Shown here one piece after another: positions 15,464 to 24,371 of a stretch of 64,000 nucleotides of DNA (positions are counted from its first letter, which is position 1; each line of letters begins with the position of its first letter). Under the pieces are notes generated by a model, which ran no database searches, had not been told where the DNA came from, and was given only the letters and a program-made list of their open reading frames with translations. The position numbers and the translations under genes were made by a program. Location: contig NZ_JADG01000003.1 in the NCBI RefSeq assembly GCF_000518265.1, positions 806,001 to 870,000 on the forward strand, given 5' to 3'. The stretch is from Actinomadura oligospora ATCC 43269 (lineage in GTDB: Bacteria > Actinomycetota > Actinomycetes > Streptosporangiales > Streptosporangiaceae).

Positions 15464-16348
15464 ATGGTCATCGCGTTGGTGCTGGTCGTGACCGGCTGGT
15501 ACGCCCTGCGGGCGCTCGGGCTGGTGTGGGAGCCGGTCCGCCGGGTCGTGGCGTTCTGTGAGCCGTGGACGCGCCGCGCGCACGCCTGGGCCCTGTCCGC
15601 GCCCGCCACGTTCACCTACGTCGCGATCTTCACCGCGTCCACGCTCGTCCAGTTCTCCGCCCCGCCCAAGCTCATCGACCTGCTCACCACGCTGCAGAGC
15701 ACGAACCTGGCGAACCTGCACCGCGCGCCGCTGCGCGCCCTGCTCGACAGCGCCCTGTGGGTCGCCGACAACGGTGAGGGCCTCGCCCTGTACGTGGCGC
15801 TGTTCGTCACCGTGGTCGCCTGGGGCGAACGCCGTTACGGCACGCCGCGGATCCTGCTGGTGTGGCTGTGCGGGCACGTCCTGGGGTCCCTGCTGACCGC
15901 CCTGGTGGAGACCCACGCCCTGGAGAACGGCCGCGCCCCCGCGCGCCTGGCCGTGACCACCGACGTCGGCGTCAGCTACATCATGGTCGCCGGGTGCGCC
16001 GCGGCGGTGCTGCTCATGCGGGGCCGGTGGCTCGCGCTCGGTGTCGCCGGGCTGGCCGTGGGGGTGGTCGGGCCCGTCCTGTGGAGCCACTCGCTGTGGG
16101 ACCTGGGACATCTGTTCGCCGCCACGTGCGGGCTCGCCGCGGCCTGGGCGCTCCTGCAGATCGCCCCGCCGCGTGTCCCGCCCGACCTGCTGCCGTGCCT
16201 GCCGCGTCCGGCGCCACTGACGGGGCTTCCGCCCGGGACACCGGCCCCCGGCACCCTCGGCGGCGGCCCGTTCCCGTCCCCGTCCCGCACCGGCGGCCCA
16301 GGGGAGGGCACGCCGCGCGGCGGCGGGGGAGCGGAGGACGGCGCCTGA
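15464..16348 (+). CDS. Rhomboid-like multi-pass membrane protein
   Basis: 294 residues with about six to seven hydrophobic helices (MVIALVLVVTGWYALRALGL, FTYVAIFTASTLVQF, ALYVALFVTVVAWGE, ILLVWLCGHVLGSLLTALV, SYIMVAGCAAAVLLM, LALGVAGLAVGVVGPVLW, LGHLFAATCGLAAAWALL) and a Pro/Gly-rich cytoplasmic tail. It resembles the actinobacterial rhomboid-like family; a rhomboid GxSG is not convincingly present (GVSYIM occupies that place), so proteolysis is unproven. GGAGGGG precedes the ATG. Confidence 0.75.
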   Translation: MVIALVLVVTGWYALRALGLVWEPVRRVVAFCEPWTRRAHAWALSAPATFTYVAIFTASTLVQFSAPPKLIDLLTTLQSTNLANLHRAPLRALLDSALWVADNGEGLALYVALFVTVVAWGERRYGTPRILLVWLCGHVLGSLLTALVETHALENGRAPARLAVTTDVGVSYIMVAGCAAAVLLMRGRWLALGVAGLAVGVVGPVLWSHSLWDLGHLFAATCGLAAAWALLQIAPPRVPPDLLPCLPRPAPLTGLPPGTPAPGTLGGGPFPSPSRTGGPGEGTPRGGGGAEDGA

Positions 16349-16378
16349 CCCCCGCGCCCCGGTGAGGGCGGGGTGGGG

Positions 16379-17326
16379 TCAGGGGAGGCGGGAGAACCAG
16401 GCGAGGGACGTTCCCGCCGCCGCCAGCGCGAACAGCAGCGCCACACCCAGGAACCGGGCGGAGATGTCGCGGTGCTCGGTCTTGAACCCGAGGGAGCTGC
16501 CGATGTGGGCGTACACGTCGGTGAGCTGCCCCAGCGACTCAGCCTCGTAGGCCTTGCCGTCGGTGGACTCGGCCAGCGACCGCAGCGTCTCCTTGTTCAC
16601 CGAAACCCCGGTCGTCTCACCCTCGATGTCGACGGTGCCGTACGGGGTGCCGAACGCGATCGTGGAGACCGGGACGTGCGCGGAACGCGCCGCGTCGACC
16701 GCCTCCTGCACCGACCGGCCCGTGGTGTTGTCGCCGTCCGACAGCAGGACGATGTGGGAGGGCGGCGGGTCCTGGCTGGCCTGGGAGTCGAAGGTCCGGA
16801 CGGCCTGCAGGCAGGTGAACACCGCCTCGCCGATCGCGGTCCGCTTGGCCAGCACCAGCTGGTCGATCGACGCCAGCGCCGTCTGCCGGTCCGCCGACGG
16901 CGCGGCGATCAGGTTCGCGTTCCCCGCGAACGACACCACCCCCACGTTGAACCGGGACGGCAGCTCGCCGATGAACTTCTTCGCCGCCGACTTGGCCGCC
17001 TCGACCCGGCTCGGCGGGACGTCCTTGGCCATCATCGACAGCGACACGTCCACCGCCACCATGATCGTCGCCCGGTCGCGGGGGACCTTCACGGTCCCGG
17101 CGGGCCGCGCGAACCCGACCACCATCAGCGCGATCATCACCAGGAACAGGCCCGCGCCGACATGCCGCCGCCACCCCGGGTTCCGCGGCGCGACCTGCGA
17201 CAGCAACGCCAGGTTGGTGAACCGGACCGTGTAGCCGCGACGGCGCCGCTGCAGCAGCACGTAGACGGCCACCAGCAGCGGAAGCAGCAGGAGCAGCCAG
17301 AGCCGTCCGGGGGACAGGAGGGTCAT
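16379..17326 (-). CDS. VWA-domain membrane protein (BatA-like)
   Basis: 315 residues: an N-terminal hydrophobic helix (LWLLLLLPLLVAVYVLL), a second helix (GLFLVMIALMVVGFA), a von Willebrand A domain with the MIDAS motif DVSLSM, FNVGVVSFAG, VLLSDGDNTTG, and a C-terminal helix (FLGVALLFALAAAGTSLAWF). It is the last gene of a MoxR-DUF58-VWA operon, overlapping DUF58 by 4 bp. In such operons the MoxR ATPase and VWA protein work together as a chaperone-like or metal-insertion machine at the membrane. Confidence 0.9.
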   Translation of the reverse strand: MTLLSPGRLWLLLLLPLLVAVYVLLQRRRRGYTVRFTNLALLSQVAPRNPGWRRHVGAGLFLVMIALMVVGFARPAGTVKVPRDRATIMVAVDVSLSMMAKDVPPSRVEAAKSAAKKFIGELPSRFNVGVVSFAGNANLIAAPSADRQTALASIDQLVLAKRTAIGEAVFTCLQAVRTFDSQASQDPPPSHIVLLSDGDNTTGRSVQEAVDAARSAHVPVSTIAFGTPYGTVDIEGETTGVSVNKETLRSLAESTDGKAYEAESLGQLTDVYAHIGSSLGFKTEHRDISARFLGVALLFALAAAGTSLAWFSRLP

Positions 17327-18699
17327 GCGTGGGCTCCCGCGGTCGAACCGCCGGTCGAGGGGGAAGAGGAGGAGGAAGAGGACGGACTCGGGGAAGCGCC
17401 GCCCGCGTGACCGGCGGCGCGTCCGGCCGCCCGGCGGCGCCGCAACGCGAACCGGGCGATGTCGGTGACCCAGTCACCGTCGGTGCGCAGCACCAGATGG
17501 TGCGCGCCCGCGCGGCGCAGCGCCACCCGCGTCGCCTCCCGCTGCGCGGCGGCCGCCGCCGCGTACCGCTCACGGACCTTGCGGGACAGGTGGATCTCCT
17601 GGGTCGCGCCCGTCTCCGGGTCGGTCATCTCGACCACGCCGATGTCGGGCAGGTCCAGCTCACGCGGGTCGATGATCTCCACGGCGAGGACCTCGTGCCG
17701 CGCGGCGAGCCTCCGCAGCGGCCGCTCCCACGGCAACGCGCCCGACCCGGGCACGGCGTTTCCGGGCGGGATGTTCCCGGGCGTGGTGGTCGCGCGGCGG
17801 CGCGCCCAGCCGAAACCGGACGTCGCCGGGGCCTCGGGCGGAGCGTCGGGGAGGAAGTCGGAGATGATCACGCGGAGTCCGCGGCGGGTCTGCCCGCGGT
17901 GCAGCGCCTCGATGCCCGCCGCCAGGTCCGGCCGCGCCTCGCCGGGGCCGCCGCCGGTGTCGAAACCGCCCGGCCCGAACGTGCCGCCCGCCGCGCCGGG
18001 CAGGCCGACGGCCCCGCCGGGACGGGCGCTCCCGGGACGGTGCGGATCGGTGTCCAGGACCTCCTGCAGCAGCGCGTACAGGGGGGCCTTGCCCGTCCGC
18101 GCGGGACGCCTCCGCAACCGGTCCCGGTCCAGCAGGTACGCGCCGACCCGGTCACCCAGCCGGACGGTCAGGAACCCCACTGCCGCCAGTGCCGCCACCG
18201 CCAGGTCGCGCTTGACCATCCGGGCCGTCCCGAACCCCATGCTCGGAGTGAGGTCGGCGAGCGCCCACACCTCCAGCTCGTGGTCGGCGATCAGGTCCCG
18301 GACGTGCGGGGTGGTGGTGCGGGCCGTCACCGCCCAGTCCATGTGCCGGACATCGTCCTCACCCGGCTGGTACAGGCGCGCCTCGGCGACCTCGGTGCCC
18401 GGGCCCGGCAGCAGACCGAGATGCTCACCGTTCAGCAGGCCGTCCAGGCGGCGCGTCACCGACAGCTCCAGGCGGCGCAGCGTCCGCTCGGGGACCAGCT
18501 CCGCCAGCCGCGAGTCACGCGCGCCGGACCGTTCGGCCGGGGGAGGGAGAGGCGGCGCGAACTCGGGTCGACGCCCCCACATCGCTCCCTCGCCCGGTGC
18601 GCCAGCCCCTGGAAGGCCAGACCCTGGATGGTCGGGGCCGTCCGCCGGGCCGGGCGGTGGCGGCGGTGGTGGCCCGGGCGGGCCGCTGGCGGGAGGCAT
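17323..18699 (-). CDS. DUF58 domain protein
   Basis: 458 residues. A Pro/Gly-rich head precedes the DUF58 signature (LARLYQPGEDDVRHMDWAVT within a longer match: GPGTEVAEARLYQPGEDD, then RTTTPHVRDLIADHELEVWA) and a VWA-like fold (ALADLTPSMGFGTA, VIISDFLPD, EVLAVEIIDPRELDLPDIGV). An internal Gly/Pro-rich insertion of about 70 residues and a Ser-rich tail are low complexity. The start ATG overlaps the MoxR stop (TGATG). It probably acts as an adaptor between the MoxR ATPase and the membrane VWA protein. Confidence 0.9.
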   Translation of the reverse strand: MPPASGPPGPPPPPPPGPADGPDHPGSGLPGAGAPGEGAMWGRRPEFAPPLPPPAERSGARDSRLAELVPERTLRRLELSVTRRLDGLLNGEHLGLLPGPGTEVAEARLYQPGEDDVRHMDWAVTARTTTPHVRDLIADHELEVWALADLTPSMGFGTARMVKRDLAVAALAAVGFLTVRLGDRVGAYLLDRDRLRRRPARTGKAPLYALLQEVLDTDPHRPGSARPGGAVGLPGAAGGTFGPGGFDTGGGPGEARPDLAAGIEALHRGQTRRGLRVIISDFLPDAPPEAPATSGFGWARRRATTTPGNIPPGNAVPGSGALPWERPLRRLAARHEVLAVEIIDPRELDLPDIGVVEMTDPETGATQEIHLSRKVRERYAAAAAAQREATRVALRRAGAHHLVLRTDGDWVTDIARFALRRRRAAGRAAGHAGGASPSPSSSSSSSPSTGGSTAGAHA

Positions 18700-19736
18700 C
18701 AGGCCGTCACCTGACCGACCCCGGCACCCGCGCCGGCGGCCGTCCCCTGGTTCCACACCACCCGCGGCGGCGGCACCGCCGCCAGGATCTGCTCCACGAC
18801 GTCACCGGTGTCGACACCGTCGGCCAGCGCGTCGAACGACAGCACGATCCGGTGCGCCATCACATCCCGCGCGACCGCCCGCACATCGTCCGGCAGCACG
18901 TAGTCACGGCCGTTCAGCAACGCCAGCGCCCGCGCTGCGCCCACCAGCCCCAGCGTCGCGCGGGGACTCGCGCCGATCTCGATCACCGGGCGCAGGTCCG
19001 GCAGCCGGTACTGCTCGGGCTCACGCGTCGCCATCACCAGCCGCACGATGTAGTCGGCGACCAGCTCGTGCACCGACACCTCCTCGGCGGCGCGCTGCAA
19101 CCCGATCAGCCGGTCCGGGGTGAGGAGCGCGTCGGCCTCGGGCGGGTCCACGCTCATCCGCCGCAGGATCTGCAGCTCCTCGTGCGCCCCCGGATACCGC
19201 ACGTCGATCTTCATCAGGAACCGGTCGCGCTGCGCCTCCGGCAGCGGGTACACGCCCTCGGACTCGATCGGGTTCTGCGTCGCCAGCACGATGAACGGCG
19301 CCGGCAGCGCGTAGGTGTGCCCGCCCAGCGACACCTGCCGCTCCGCCATGACCTCCAGCAGCGCCGACTGCACCTTCGCGGGAGCCCGGTTGATCTCGTC
19401 GGCCAGCACGAAGTTCACGAACACCGGCCCGAGCTCCACGTCGAACTGCTCGGTCGACGGATGGTAGATGCGGGTCCCCACGATGTCGGACGGCACCAGG
19501 TCCGGGGTGAACTGCAGGCGGGCGAACGTCCCGCCCACGACCCGCGCGAGCGTCCCGACCGCCAGGGTCTTGGCGACACCCGGCACACCCTCGATCAGGC
19601 AGTGGCCGCGCGCGAGGAGCGCCACCACCATCCGCTCGACCATGTGCTCCTGCCCGACGATGACCTTCTTGACCTCCGCGACCGTCCGCTGGAGCAGCGC
19701 GGCGGCCTGGTCGACGTCGTGGGCGGCGACGGTCAT
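18699..19736 (-). CDS. MoxR-family AAA+ ATPase
   Basis: 345 residues: KKVIVGQEHMVERMVVALLA, Walker A GVPGVAKT, LQFTPDLVPSDIVGTRIY, Walker B FVLADEINRAP, sensor 1 FIVLATQNPIESEG and the sensor 2 region GASPRATLGLVGAARALAL. All ATPase residues are in place. The start MTVAAHDVDQ has GAGGGAC upstream; the open frame above it is nonconserved. It is the first gene of the operon with DUF58 and VWA proteins. Confidence 0.93.
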   Translation of the reverse strand: MTVAAHDVDQAAALLQRTVAEVKKVIVGQEHMVERMVVALLARGHCLIEGVPGVAKTLAVGTLARVVGGTFARLQFTPDLVPSDIVGTRIYHPSTEQFDVELGPVFVNFVLADEINRAPAKVQSALLEVMAERQVSLGGHTYALPAPFIVLATQNPIESEGVYPLPEAQRDRFLMKIDVRYPGAHEELQILRRMSVDPPEADALLTPDRLIGLQRAAEEVSVHELVADYIVRLVMATREPEQYRLPDLRPVIEIGASPRATLGLVGAARALALLNGRDYVLPDDVRAVARDVMAHRIVLSFDALADGVDTGDVVEQILAAVPPPRVVWNQGTAAGAGAGVGQVTA

Positions 19737-20083
19737 CTGCGGGTCCCTCACTGGATGGACGGCAACGGACGATGGAACACCGCGACCGGGGAAGCAGGCG
19801 ACGCCACCCGACCGGGAGCGCCGGCCGCGCGTCCCGGCGGGCACGGCAGGCGGGGACGCCCCATGCCGGTGCGGCCCCTTTTCCGACCTTACGCGATCAC
19901 TCCGAGGGGTGTGGCGGGGAACACCCACCCTTGCCCCCGGGCCTACCGCCACCACACCCCGGACAGGGCCGGGCGCCCGGGGCGAGGACGGCCCGTCGGG
20001 TCGCGCGGTGCGGCCGATCCCGCGTGGGCGGGGCGTCCTGCGGCGGGATCCCGGAACGGGCGGGTGTTGTTAGGCTGACGGGC
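19737..20083. promoter_or_regulatory. Divergent promoter region, MoxR operon / kinase-like gene
   Basis: 347 bp without a credible gene. On the plus strand TAGGCT at 20073-20078 lies 5 bp before the ATG at 20084, which would give a very short leader or leaderless transcript. On the minus strand TAAGGT (plus-strand ACCTTA near 19884) could be a -10 for the MoxR operon. No terminator-like hairpin was seen. Confidence 0.35.
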
Positions 20084-21070
20084 ATGTCGAGGCCGCTGCC
20101 CTCCGGGGATCCTGTCCGGTTGGGGCCGTTCCGGTTGACGGCCCGGCTCACCGAGAACGCGGCCGGGATCGTGTACCTGGCCGTCGACGACGAAGGACGC
20201 CGCGCGAGCCTCGCCGTCCTGTCCCGGGACGCCGCCGACGACGCCGCCGCCCGTGACCGCTTCCGCGCCGCGATCCTGGCGGGCCTGGCAGGAACATCTC
20301 ACGCTCCCGGTCATGTCCGCGCGCCTGGTTCGGGCGGGGGGAGCCTCGCCGCTCCCGGGCCGGTCCCTGGGGTGGCGGCGTCCACGCTCACCGAATCCAC
20401 CTCGGCAGCTCCTGCCGCTGCCCCTGCCTCGGACGCGGGCGGTTCCGGTGGTGCGGACGGCCAGGACCGTCCGGTGTTCGCCGCGCCCGACGGGGCACCC
20501 GGCGCCGACGGAGCCGGTGCGGATGCCGGAGCTGGGGCCGGGGGAGTGGCGGAGATCCTGGCGGCGCAGCCCGACGGGCCCGCGCCCTGGGTCGCGACCG
20601 CCTATGACGGGCACGCGGTCGGAGCCGAGCGGTTCCTCGAGCCGGTCGTCCCGCGTGGCGCGCTTCGCGGCCGGTGGGGCGGCGTGCGCCGCCGTGGGCC
20701 GCTGTTCCAGCCGTACTGGGCGGGCGGGACGGGCGAACCGGCCCTCGCGCCCCGTCCCGGACCTCCCGTCCTGGCGGGCCTGCCCGCCGCGCGGCCCCCG
20801 GAACGCGGCCTGGTCGCGGCGATCCTCACCCTCGCGGGGGTCCTGGGCGTTCTGGCGGTGCTGCTGCTGGTGCTGTTCGCCTGCCAGCCGACGGTGAAGA
20901 CCCCGCCGCCGCAGCCTCCCGAACCGACGTTGGAGTCCCCGTCGGAGACGCCCCCGCCGTCCACGCCCGCCTCCCCGTCGCCGTCTCCGACGCCCACGCC
21001 CCGCGAGACCTCGCCGGTGACGCCCGGTCCGTCCGGCTCACCCGGCGACGACGGCGGCGGCTCCGTCTGA
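20084..21070 (+). CDS. Membrane protein with vestigial kinase N-lobe and Pro/Ser/Thr-rich tail
   Basis: 328 residues. The first 65 (LPSGDPVRLGPFRLTARLTE, AAGIVYLAVDDEGRRASLAV, RDRFRAAILAGLAG) align by eye with the N-lobe start of actinobacterial Ser/Thr kinases, but the Gly-rich loop is broken and the VAVK lysine is missing. PWVATAYDG resembles the kinase hinge. No catalytic loop or DFG follows. Residues about 245-268 form one membrane helix (LVAAILTLAGVLGVLAVLLL), then about 60 Pro/Ser/Thr/Glu-rich residues, presumably extracytoplasmic. It may be a decayed receptor kinase kept as a membrane/wall protein. Confidence 0.7.
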   Translation: MSRPLPSGDPVRLGPFRLTARLTENAAGIVYLAVDDEGRRASLAVLSRDAADDAAARDRFRAAILAGLAGTSHAPGHVRAPGSGGGSLAAPGPVPGVAASTLTESTSAAPAAAPASDAGGSGGADGQDRPVFAAPDGAPGADGAGADAGAGAGGVAEILAAQPDGPAPWVATAYDGHAVGAERFLEPVVPRGALRGRWGGVRRRGPLFQPYWAGGTGEPALAPRPGPPVLAGLPAARPPERGLVAAILTLAGVLGVLAVLLLVLFACQPTVKTPPPQPPEPTLESPSETPPPSTPASPSPSPTPTPRETSPVTPGPSGSPGDDGGGSV

Positions 21071-21174
21071 CCTCCTCCGCCTGCCCCTGCCGACGGGCAC
21101 GCGGCCCCGCCTGACGATCTCGTGGGCGAGTGGTGTTGCCACCGCGCTCGGCCGACGGTGAGGATGAGGTCGTG

Positions 21175-21840
21175 GTGAACGAACTGGTGGCGTTCCTCGG
21201 CGCGGCGTTCCTCATCGCGATGGTGCCGGGCCCGAGCACCGTCGTGATCGTCCAGCGCGCGGCGCGGGAAGGACGGCGGGCGGGCATGGCGACCGTCCTC
21301 GGCAACGAGACCGGCGTCCTGGCCTGGGGCCTGGCCGCCGCGCTCGGTCTGTCGGCGCTGCTGGTCGCCTCGCGTGTCGCCTATGACGTCCTGCGGATCG
21401 CCGGTGCCGCCGTCCTGGTGTGGTTCGGCCTGCGCGCGCTCTGGCAGTCCCGTCGCGGCGCCGCCCGCACGACCGCGGACGCCGACACCTTCCCGGACGC
21501 GGCTTCCGACGCGGCCTCGGGTGACGTGAGCGCGCCCACCGGGGTCGGACGTTGTTACCGGCAGGGAGTGGTGACCAGCTTCGCCAACCCCAAGGCGGGC
21601 GTGTTCGCCGTGTCGTTCTTGCCCCAGTTCGTCCCCGACGGGGTGTCCGTCCCCCTCGCCCTCGTCGCGCTGTCGATGCTGTGGGCGCTCGTCGACCTGG
21701 CCTGGTACACGCCGATCGTGTGGCTCGCCGGAGGCGCCGGACGAGTCCTGCGGCGACCCCGCGTCCGGCGCGTCCTGGAACGCGTCTCCGGCATGGTGCT
21801 GCTCGGCTTCGGGCTACGCCTCGCCACCGACTCCACCTGA
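21175..21840 (+). CDS. LysE-family amino-acid exporter
   Basis: 221 residues with the LysE/RhtB start NELVAFLGAAFLIAMVPGPS, followed by helices GVLAWGLAAALGLSALLVAS, IAGAAVLVWFGLRALW, the conserved VTSFANPKAGVFAVSFLPQF loop and LSMLWALVDLAWYTPIVWLA. GTG 21175 is chosen because it gives the family N-terminus; the adjacent GTG 21172 cannot be excluded, and GAGGATGAGG serves either. It should export a basic or hydrophobic amino acid; the substrate cannot be read from the sequence. Confidence 0.88.
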   Translation: MNELVAFLGAAFLIAMVPGPSTVVIVQRAAREGRRAGMATVLGNETGVLAWGLAAALGLSALLVASRVAYDVLRIAGAAVLVWFGLRALWQSRRGAARTTADADTFPDAASDAASGDVSAPTGVGRCYRQGVVTSFANPKAGVFAVSFLPQFVPDGVSVPLALVALSMLWALVDLAWYTPIVWLAGGAGRVLRRPRVRRVLERVSGMVLLGFGLRLATDST

Positions 21841-21914
21841 CCCCGAACCACAAGATCACCTGGACGCGGAACGGCGCACCGCACTCGCCCCAGGCCGGGC
21901 TCTACGCTGGGGAG

Positions 21915-23582
21915 ATGATCTCTTCCCTGGACGCGCTCTCCGACCGCTACGTCGACGAGATGGCCGCCCTCGACCCCTGCCTGGCGGCCATGATGGGCAT
22001 CGCCGGACAGGACGACCGGCTCACCGACTACAGCCCCGAAGGCGACGCCGCCCGCACCGACCTCGCCCGGCGCACCCTCGCCGAACTCGACAAGACCTCT
22101 CTCGACGGCTCCGCCCGCGCCCGCGTCGCCGCCGGTGTCCTGCGCGACCGTCTCGAAACCGAGATCGCCCTCGCCGACGCCGGCGTCCGCGACGAGGCCC
22201 TCGACACCACCGACGGACCGATCCAGCGACTTCGCCAGGCCGTCGAACTCCTCGACCAGGGCCCCGCCACCCGCTGGGAACCCGTCCTGGCCCGTCTCGC
22301 CGCGTTCCCCGCCGTCCTCACCGGCCTCACCACCTCCCTCACCGCCGCCCGCCAGCGCGGACGCGTCGCCGCGCTCCGCCAGGTCGCCCGCAACATCGAG
22401 GTGTGCCGGACCGCGCCCGCCTACCTCACCGGCCTCGCCGACCGCTACGCCCAGTACGGCGGCGGCCCCCTCGCCGAACCCCTCACCACCGCCGCACGCG
22501 CCGCCTCGGCCGCCCTCCACGACTTCGCCCACTTCCTCGAAACCGAGATCGCCCCGCACGCGCCCACCCGCGACGCCCTCGGCCGCGACCGGTACGCCCT
22601 CGGCGTCCGCGACTACCTCGGCACCACCCTGGACCTGGAGGAGACCTACGCCTGGGGCTGGGCCGAACTCGCCCGCGTCGAGGCGGCCATGGCCGAGGAG
22701 GCCGCCCGGATCCTGCCCGGCGCGCCCCTCCCCGAGGTCCTCACCGCCCTCGACAACGACCCCCAGCACCGCGTCACCGGCGCCGAGGCGTTCCGCCGCC
22801 ACATCCAGGACCTCGCCGACCGCGCCATCGACGACCTCGACGGCACCCACTTCACCATCCCCGAAGCCCTCCGCACCATCGACTGCCGCATCCCGCCCGT
22901 CCCGGCCGGGATCTACTACCTCGCCCCCGCCGAGGACCTGTCCCGCCCCGGCACCGTCTGGTGGACCGTCCCGGGCCCCGACACCGACATGATCACCTGG
23001 ACCGTTCCGGCGACCATGTACCACGAAGGCGTCCCCGGCCACCACCTGCAACTCGGCATCACCACCCTGAACACCACCACCCTCAACCGGTTCCAGCGCA
23101 CCTCCAGCGAACTCCACCCCGGACACTGCGAGGGATGGGGCCTGTACTCCGAGCGCCTGATGGACGAACTCGGCTTCTACCAGACCCCCGCCCACCGCCT
23201 CGGCATGCTCGCCGGCGGACAGCAGCTCCGCGCCGCCCGCGTCGTCCTCGACATCGGCCTGCACCTGGAACTCCCCATCCCCGCCGGAACCGGCTTCCAC
23301 GAAGGCGAACACTGGAACGCCGACCTGGGCCGCGAGTTCCTCACCCGCCACGGCGGCGCCATGACCCCCGCAGAAGTCGCCTTCGAGATCGACCGCTACC
23401 TCGGCCGCCCCGGCCAGGCCATCGCCTACAAGCTCGGCGAACGCATCTGGCTGGAGGCCCGCGACACCGCCCGCCACCGCGACGGCGCCGCGTTCGACCT
23501 CAAGGCGTTCCACCAGCACGCCCTCGACCTCGGCCCCATGGGCCTGGACCGCCTCCGCACCGAACTCACCCACCCCGCCTAA
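21915..23582 (+). CDS. DUF885 family putative metallo-hydrolase
   Basis: 555 residues. The DUF885 signature includes ATMYHEGVPGHHLQLGI, whose HExxPGHH arrangement resembles a gluzincin-type zinc site, then SELHPGHCEGWGLYSERLMD, LRAARVVLDIGLH, HWNADLGREFLTRHG and the terminal FEIDRYLGRPGQAIAYKLGE. The length is normal for the family. No signal peptide is seen, so it is cytoplasmic. Family members are annotated as peptidases or carboxypeptidase-like without firm substrates. It is followed by a hairpin terminator. Confidence 0.9.
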   Translation: MISSLDALSDRYVDEMAALDPCLAAMMGIAGQDDRLTDYSPEGDAARTDLARRTLAELDKTSLDGSARARVAAGVLRDRLETEIALADAGVRDEALDTTDGPIQRLRQAVELLDQGPATRWEPVLARLAAFPAVLTGLTTSLTAARQRGRVAALRQVARNIEVCRTAPAYLTGLADRYAQYGGGPLAEPLTTAARAASAALHDFAHFLETEIAPHAPTRDALGRDRYALGVRDYLGTTLDLEETYAWGWAELARVEAAMAEEAARILPGAPLPEVLTALDNDPQHRVTGAEAFRRHIQDLADRAIDDLDGTHFTIPEALRTIDCRIPPVPAGIYYLAPAEDLSRPGTVWWTVPGPDTDMITWTVPATMYHEGVPGHHLQLGITTLNTTTLNRFQRTSSELHPGHCEGWGLYSERLMDELGFYQTPAHRLGMLAGGQQLRAARVVLDIGLHLELPIPAGTGFHEGEHWNADLGREFLTRHGGAMTPAEVAFEIDRYLGRPGQAIAYKLGERIWLEARDTARHRDGAAFDLKAFHQHALDLGPMGLDRLRTELTHPA

Positions 23583-23612
23583 CCCCCGCGCCCCCTCGCC
23601 CCGCCAACAGCC

Positions 23613-23640
23613 GGTCGAGGGGGACCCCCACCCCTCGACC
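23613..23640 (+). terminator. Hairpin after DUF885 gene
   Basis: GGTCGAGGG (23613-23621) pairs with CCCTCGACC (23632-23640), 30 bp after the DUF885 stop. There is no T-tract. The following 200 bp up to the ankyrin gene hold no credible gene. Confidence 0.55.
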
Positions 23641-23845
23641 AGGCCCACGACTCCCGAAACCACGGCGACGCTACGCGGCTGGGGATCCGCGTTTCGGTGT
23701 GGCCGAAGACCCGGACGGAACCCTGCTATCTGCCGCGGGTCGCCGGTCACCTGCACGCCGGACCCCGGCACCCGGCACGCCCCCTGTCACATTGCCTCGT
23801 CGGCCGGGCTCATAGGCATGAGCGCAACCACACGAGGAGAACACA

Positions 23846-24205
23846 GTGCAGTTCGTACAAGCCGCCGAGTCCGCCGACGAAACGACGATGCGGTCGATGC
23901 TGGCCACCGATCCCGGGCTGGCCGATCGGCACGAGGACCTGGTCACGCGGACGGCCGAGGCACGCAACTGGGCGACGGTCCGGGTGCTGGTCGAACTCGG
24001 CTTCGACGTCAACGGCGTCAGCGCCGCCGGCGCGACCGCCCTGCACCACGCGGCGGCGGCGGGCGAGTTGTCGATCGTGCGGCTGCTGGTCGAGCACGGT
24101 GCCGACCACACCGTCCGCGAGCCCGAGTTCAACGCCCAACCGGCGGGTTGGGCGCAGTACTTCAAGAAGCCGGAAACGAGGAAGTACCTCGAATCCCTCG
24201 CCTGA
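23846..24205 (+). CDS. Ankyrin-repeat protein
   Basis: 119 residues with about three ankyrin repeats: TMRSMLATDPGLADRHEDLV, NWATVRVLVELGFDVNGVSA and AGATALHHAAAAGELSIVRL followed by LLVEHGADHTVREPEFNAQP. A GAGGAG ribosome site precedes the GTG start. It is a protein-protein interaction module, cytoplasmic, and stands alone. Small ankyrin proteins also occur as immunity factors of polymorphic toxins; no toxin is adjacent. Confidence 0.85.
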   Translation: MQFVQAAESADETTMRSMLATDPGLADRHEDLVTRTAEARNWATVRVLVELGFDVNGVSAAGATALHHAAAAGELSIVRLLVEHGADHTVREPEFNAQPAGWAQYFKKPETRKYLESLA

Positions 24206-24371
24206 CGCCGCGCCACAGACCACGCGACACCAGGCTGCAGCTCGTCCGGAACGAGGTGCGCGCCGCGCGCGTCCGCCAACGAGGGCTGGCGGGCCGCACG
24301 GGTCGTGCTGGACGGTGAGCGCCCTTGCCAGGTGCGCGTTCCGCATCAGGCGAAGCCGCTCACCACCCTGG

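Noticed and set aside
21555..23771. 738-codon antisense frame over DUF885
   Set aside because: Gly/Glu/Val-rich composition typical of an antisense shadow; the plus strand has a complete DUF885 protein with its metal motif.
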